From Fuerstiella marisgermanici (GTDB taxonomy: Bacteria > Planctomycetota > Planctomycetia > Planctomycetales > Planctomycetaceae), in assembly GCF_001983935.1 (NCBI RefSeq), contig NZ_CP017641.1, positions 4,898,001 to 4,962,000 of the forward strand: a stretch of 64,000 nucleotides of DNA, read 5' to 3'. Positions 60,834 to 64,000 of the stretch are shown in pieces. The notes beneath the pieces were generated by a model that saw nothing but the letters and a program-made list of their open reading frames with translations, did not search any database and was not told the DNA's origin. Within the stretch, counting starts at the first letter, position 1; the number at the start of each line of letters is the position of its first letter. A program made the position numbers and the translations under genes.

Positions 60834-62297
60834 TCATTTCGCCGCTTTGCCTGCGTGCAGTTCTTCCATCATCCCCTGCAGTTGCTGGACAAGGATGACG
60901 GATGAATCCTTTTCGACCTGGTTGGTGCCGAGCCATGTTTCGTAGCCGCCAAGCCGATGCTGCTCGGGAGTCGGCAGGTAACCAATTCGTCCGTTTGCCA
61001 AACCAATCACAATGGTCGTGGAGAACGGGCTGCGGTCTTTGAGTTCCAGTCCGATTTCGACGAACGTTTCGAACGGAATCGCACAAACGGCGAGATCCCC
61101 GATTCGTATCGCCTGAATAATCACGGTCAGAGTTTCCTCTTCGCGTTCAGCTGCTCGCACTGTCCGTCGCGCGTAGTTTTGGGCGAGTCGTGGGAGACGC
61201 TTGATGGCATCTTCGTCTGTGAGTGCCAGAATTTTTCTAGCAGCCGCCGTTTCTTCCTCGCTTGGCCGTCGATACTTCAGAACAACTTCACGCTGCAGCA
61301 TCGCCAACGGAGCTTCTGCCTGGTGTGTTTCAATTTTGCCGTGAGCAAACCAGGCCGTGTCGGCCGCTTTACGAGCCACGATCTGAATCTGCTCGAACGG
61401 TTCGCGAGGCGGCCGGATTGTTGTAAACGGAATGTTGTTAATGTCGCCCGACGTTCCGTTCGACATCATCGCCACAAAGTCTTCGCCAGCTCGTAAACGC
61501 GTCGGCATCAAACGCGCGAATTCACCGAAATAATCCGCCGAAAGCTGACCGCGTGGCGTGGCGCCGACGTAGTGAAGCGAGTAATTGGCGAAAAGAGCGA
61601 GCGGTTTCCGGCGAGCGTCCTGCACAGAAAGAATTGTGATGTCAGGATCTGTTGGACCGGCCGGGCGATCCATTACCCCGGGGCTGCGGGAGGGATTCAT
61701 TTTGACCGCGTCCATCTTTCCGAACGGATTGGCGGGCATTTTGCCAGGCTTTAGATACCACCGACGATTGAAGACTTCATCCGGAAAAGGATGACTGGCA
61801 GCCCCGACCGACGCTGGTTGCAGGGCCGCGTGAGCTCGAACGATGGATTCCGCGATCCCATTAATCAGCACTTTGCGATACGCGGCGGCCGGTCCGGATC
61901 CGTCTCTTGAACTTGACGACGGCCCGCTGTGAGTGTGAGTGGAACTGATCAGCATGCGATCCGTCGCCATTCCGGTTTTCTCTGCTGCAATCTTCTTCGC
62001 TTCGTCCAAAAGTTCGGGCGAAGCTCCCAAAGTGTCCACGACAACCATCGCCAACGTCGTCGTGCCGTCGCTTAGCACAAGTGCTCGCGAATGCAGTGGA
62101 TCATGAGCACTCTGTGCCATGTTCTCTGAAAATCCGCCGGGCATGTTGAGCGGAAATTCCGTCGGTGTGATGTCGACCGCCGCTGCTCCCGCCTTTACGG
62201 CCACCTTCGCTCCGGATTCTGCGGCTGGCTTGTCCTGAGCAATCGCGGCAGCAGCTATGCCGACCAGAACAACGATGGTCTGTAGAACTTTAAACAT
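60834..62297 (-). CDS. Neutral/alkaline ceramidase-like hydrolase, second copy
   Basis: 487 residues from the ATG at 62297 (MFKVLQTIVVLVGIAAAAIA), giving a signal peptide; the longer frame to 62366 is not signal-like. Family blocks: VKAGAAAVDITPTEFP, RALVLSDGTTTLAMVVVDT, MLISSTHTHSGPSSSS (zinc-site HTHSGP), LFANYSLHYVG and the GTSGDINNIPF block in the second half. It is clearly related to the gene at 1300 but only distantly. A C-terminal stretch (FSTTIVIGLANGRIGYLPTP, YETWLGTNQVEKD) ends the N-terminal-type domain; the Ig-like C-terminal domain of true ceramidases is missing. Substrate unknown; secreted. Confidence 0.85.
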   Translation of the reverse strand: MFKVLQTIVVLVGIAAAAIAQDKPAAESGAKVAVKAGAAAVDITPTEFPLNMPGGFSENMAQSAHDPLHSRALVLSDGTTTLAMVVVDTLGASPELLDEAKKIAAEKTGMATDRMLISSTHTHSGPSSSSRDGSGPAAAYRKVLINGIAESIVRAHAALQPASVGAASHPFPDEVFNRRWYLKPGKMPANPFGKMDAVKMNPSRSPGVMDRPAGPTDPDITILSVQDARRKPLALFANYSLHYVGATPRGQLSADYFGEFARLMPTRLRAGEDFVAMMSNGTSGDINNIPFTTIRPPREPFEQIQIVARKAADTAWFAHGKIETHQAEAPLAMLQREVVLKYRRPSEEETAAARKILALTDEDAIKRLPRLAQNYARRTVRAAEREEETLTVIIQAIRIGDLAVCAIPFETFVEIGLELKDRSPFSTTIVIGLANGRIGYLPTPEQHRLGGYETWLGTNQVEKDSSVILVQQLQGMMEELHAGKAAK

Positions 62298-62660
62298 GTA
62301 TCGATTCCGTTTATTCCATGAAAGGTTGGCAAACTGCAAACTGGCGCAGTCCATGCCGGTGGTCACTCGAAACTTCCAAACGCGGTGCGCACATTCGCGG
62401 CGCCATCATAGGCAATCGCATGGTGGTATTCAGTCACAGCAGGATCCCTCAGTCGATTTCCTTCGACTTCCACAGAAGCCGCAAGACGCAGTAATCGCCG
62501 AGAGTTTCGCGACCCCCAGGGCGGGATAAGATTTACCGGAAATTGCACGCCGATGAGGCGTTTACAGCATGCAAGTGAGCGGCGACCATGTCTGCGACCA
62601 AGCAACGTTTCTAAACAAACATGCCACAACGATTCGCGACGAGGACCGGAGGCTGACTTC

Positions 62661-63521
62661 ATGAAATCATCTCGCGTTGCAAGTTCGCTATGTGCAGCGG
62701 CTGTGTTAGTACTTGCCTTCACTGCGGTCGGTTGTTCGTCGGCACAGGAAACGACGCTGATTAGCCGACCGGGGATGGAAGTGGTCTACGACGTCGAAAG
62801 CACTGGCGCCGCTCAGATTTCTCAGAAGATTCGGATTGGTCCGTACCAGAGCAGCGCGTTTGGACCTTACTCGGCGGCTCGCCTTGCAGGAAAAAAGGCG
62901 CAGTCGGGTATCCAGCAGGTTTCATTTATGGAAGATCGGCTGATTAGCGAGTTCAGCCTTCAGACGCCGACAGGGCAGTCAGCCGATGTTCAGATTGGCG
63001 TGCAGGAAACCGGAGAAACTATTAAGACACTGGGAATCTGGACCTCGCCCAAACCCGGCCCGATCAGCGGCGTGGTTACCGAAGGCGGTCGGCCACTCGG
63101 CTATTTCCGACTACGCGACTCCACTGACGCATTCACGCCAAGTGCCGCGCCGACGGCAGGTGAAGGGACTCTGACCGCAGAGATCGTAACGTCTGCAGGA
63201 ACAATCAGGCATTTCAGACGTCTTGAGCCTCCCCCCGACCACAACGCGATTGAGAAGTTCTCTTATGGGGCTGAATCAAGCCATTCGGCTTACGACCTTG
63301 ATGGACGGACGGTTGCCCGGCGAGATTCAAACGGTGTGTATTTCCATCAGGACCTGCCCAGCGACGCGCGAACATGCATTGCTGCTGAAATGGTCTGGCG
63401 CATTTCGTCAGAGAATCAACAGCTTGCAGCACATGAGCCAACTCTTATCAGTGCCGGCAAATTGATTTACCACGCTACCGTCGCCACAGCGGACAAAGTC
63501 ACCGGGGCAGTGGCGAAATAA
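62661..63521 (+). CDS. Lipoprotein of unknown function
   Basis: 286 residues from the ATG at 62661, with GGAGG about 8 bases upstream. ASSLCAAAVLVLAFTAVGCS carries the lipobox TAVGC. The mature part is mostly beta-strands (GMEVVYDVESTGAAQISQKI, LISEFSLQTPTGQSADVQIG, GVVTEGGRPLGYFRLRDST) with no cysteine and no recognised enzymatic motif. The ending QLAAHEPTLISAGKLIYHAT is amphipathic. It stands alone, divergent from the ceramidase-like gene and convergent with the CBS-domain gene. Confidence 0.75.
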   Translation: MKSSRVASSLCAAAVLVLAFTAVGCSSAQETTLISRPGMEVVYDVESTGAAQISQKIRIGPYQSSAFGPYSAARLAGKKAQSGIQQVSFMEDRLISEFSLQTPTGQSADVQIGVQETGETIKTLGIWTSPKPGPISGVVTEGGRPLGYFRLRDSTDAFTPSAAPTAGEGTLTAEIVTSAGTIRHFRRLEPPPDHNAIEKFSYGAESSHSAYDLDGRTVARRDSNGVYFHQDLPSDARTCIAAEMVWRISSENQQLAAHEPTLISAGKLIYHATVATADKVTGAVAK

Positions 63522-63564
63522 ACCACCTTGAATCTCCATTGGACCAGTCCCCGTCGTAAAGCTT

Positions 63565-64000
63565 TTACGGCTTCGGCTCGTCGATCACGTCAGACGTCAA
63601 CTCCTCCACGTCCAGCCCCAGACTCTTGGCGCGTTCGAGCCACTTTTGCCTGGCCAGAGCCTGCATATCTTCGGCGCGATCGGCTTCATCCACGATCTCC
63701 AGACCGAACAACGTTTCCACAAGGTCCTCCAACGTGGCCAGGCCGGCAAAGCCTCCGTATTCGTCGACCACCAACGCCAGGTGAGCTCGCGTATCAATCA
63801 GTGTTTCGAACAACTGCGACAGTGACGCCCCCGGACGAATCGTGACGATATCACGCCGCATTTCACTCAGCGGCTTGTCATGTTCGTCGTGAGCCTGCGC
63901 CAGAAGGATGTCCGTCTTCAGCACAAAACCCACAATCTCGTCGCGAGTTTCTTCGAACAAAGGAACGCGGGAAAACTGCAACTTCGGATGTTTCTCCATC
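63565..64000 (-). CDS. CBS-domain protein of the hemolysin C/CNNM family, C-terminal part
   Basis: The last 145 residues of a gene that continues beyond the window. It contains a CBS pair: FSRVPLFEETRDEIVGFVLK (end of the first) and IVTIRPGASLSQLFETLIDT, RAHLALVVDEYGGFAGLATL and EDLVETLFGLEIVDEADRAE (second). VVDEYGGFAGL-x-TLED is the diagnostic block of CorC/CNNM-type (TlyC) proteins with an N-terminal membrane domain, thought to be Mg2+ or other cation exporters or regulators. The normal CorC-HlyC C-terminal domain is absent, because the protein ends about 30 residues after the CBS pair. Confidence 0.85.
   Translation of the reverse strand, partial: MEKHPKLQFSRVPLFEETRDEIVGFVLKTDILLAQAHDEHDKPLSEMRRDIVTIRPGASLSQLFETLIDTRAHLALVVDEYGGFAGLATLEDLVETLFGLEIVDEADRAEDMQALARQKWLERAKSLGLDVEELTSDVIDEPKP

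Overview
The window reads as chromosomal DNA of a planctomycete (Planctomycetota). This rests on the gene mix: a secreted sulfatase, two ceramidase-like enzymes, a Tat-exported Gfo/Idh/MocA oxidoreductase, many FHA, DUF2169 and multiheme proteins, and palindromic intergenic repeats. No rRNA or tRNA gene was found. The species assignment is inference from gene content only.

Layout. (1) 1-2679: a partial secreted protein and a ceramidase-like enzyme, diverging. (2) 2680-10600: a mobile-element zone. A group II intron on the plus strand (3167-7183) is split inside its domain V by a second, complete group II intron on the minus strand (7124-5070). A trypsin-like protease follows, then an IS91-type unit with a tyrosine recombinase. 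(3) 10800-25090: mostly housekeeping and accessory genes: a lipoprotein, a decayed gene, a glycosyltransferase, rpsT, a metallophosphoesterase, a sulfatase, msrA, a 1274-residue FHA/coiled-coil protein, a VanZ-like protein, a Gfo/Idh/MocA oxidoreductase and a LmbE-type deacetylase. (4) 25274-35725: a type VI secretion-like delivery island (Hcp, VgrG, FHA protein, PAAR-like candidate, two DUF2169 proteins, a DUF3540-like protein and a second VgrG) without sheath, baseplate or ATPase genes in the window. (5) 36132-39467: two identical IS256-family copies in direct orientation around 450 bp that may encode a small RNA.

(6) 40463-57343, all minus strand, is a respiratory cluster. In transcription order it holds a Rieske protein, cytochrome b (N part), cytochrome b (C part), a 1384-residue octaheme membrane protein, a cupredoxin-like lipoprotein, a diheme cytochrome c lipoprotein, and CoxB, CoxA, CtaA, CtaB, CoxC and CoxD. 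The genes would build a quinol-oxidising bc-type complex, its periplasmic electron carriers, an aa3-type oxygen reductase and the heme A supply. The linear order suggests a combined complex III-IV unit, which is inference. (7) 57982-64000: a TPR/beta-barrel outer-membrane protein, a Gln/Ala-rich secreted protein, a second ceramidase-like enzyme, a lipoprotein and the end of a CBS-domain protein.

The strongest unusual signals are the nested antisense introns, whose outer domain V is restored exactly when the inner element is removed in silico; the octaheme coiled-coil respiratory protein and the Rieske protein with repeated cytoplasmic motifs; and the twin-VgrG island.
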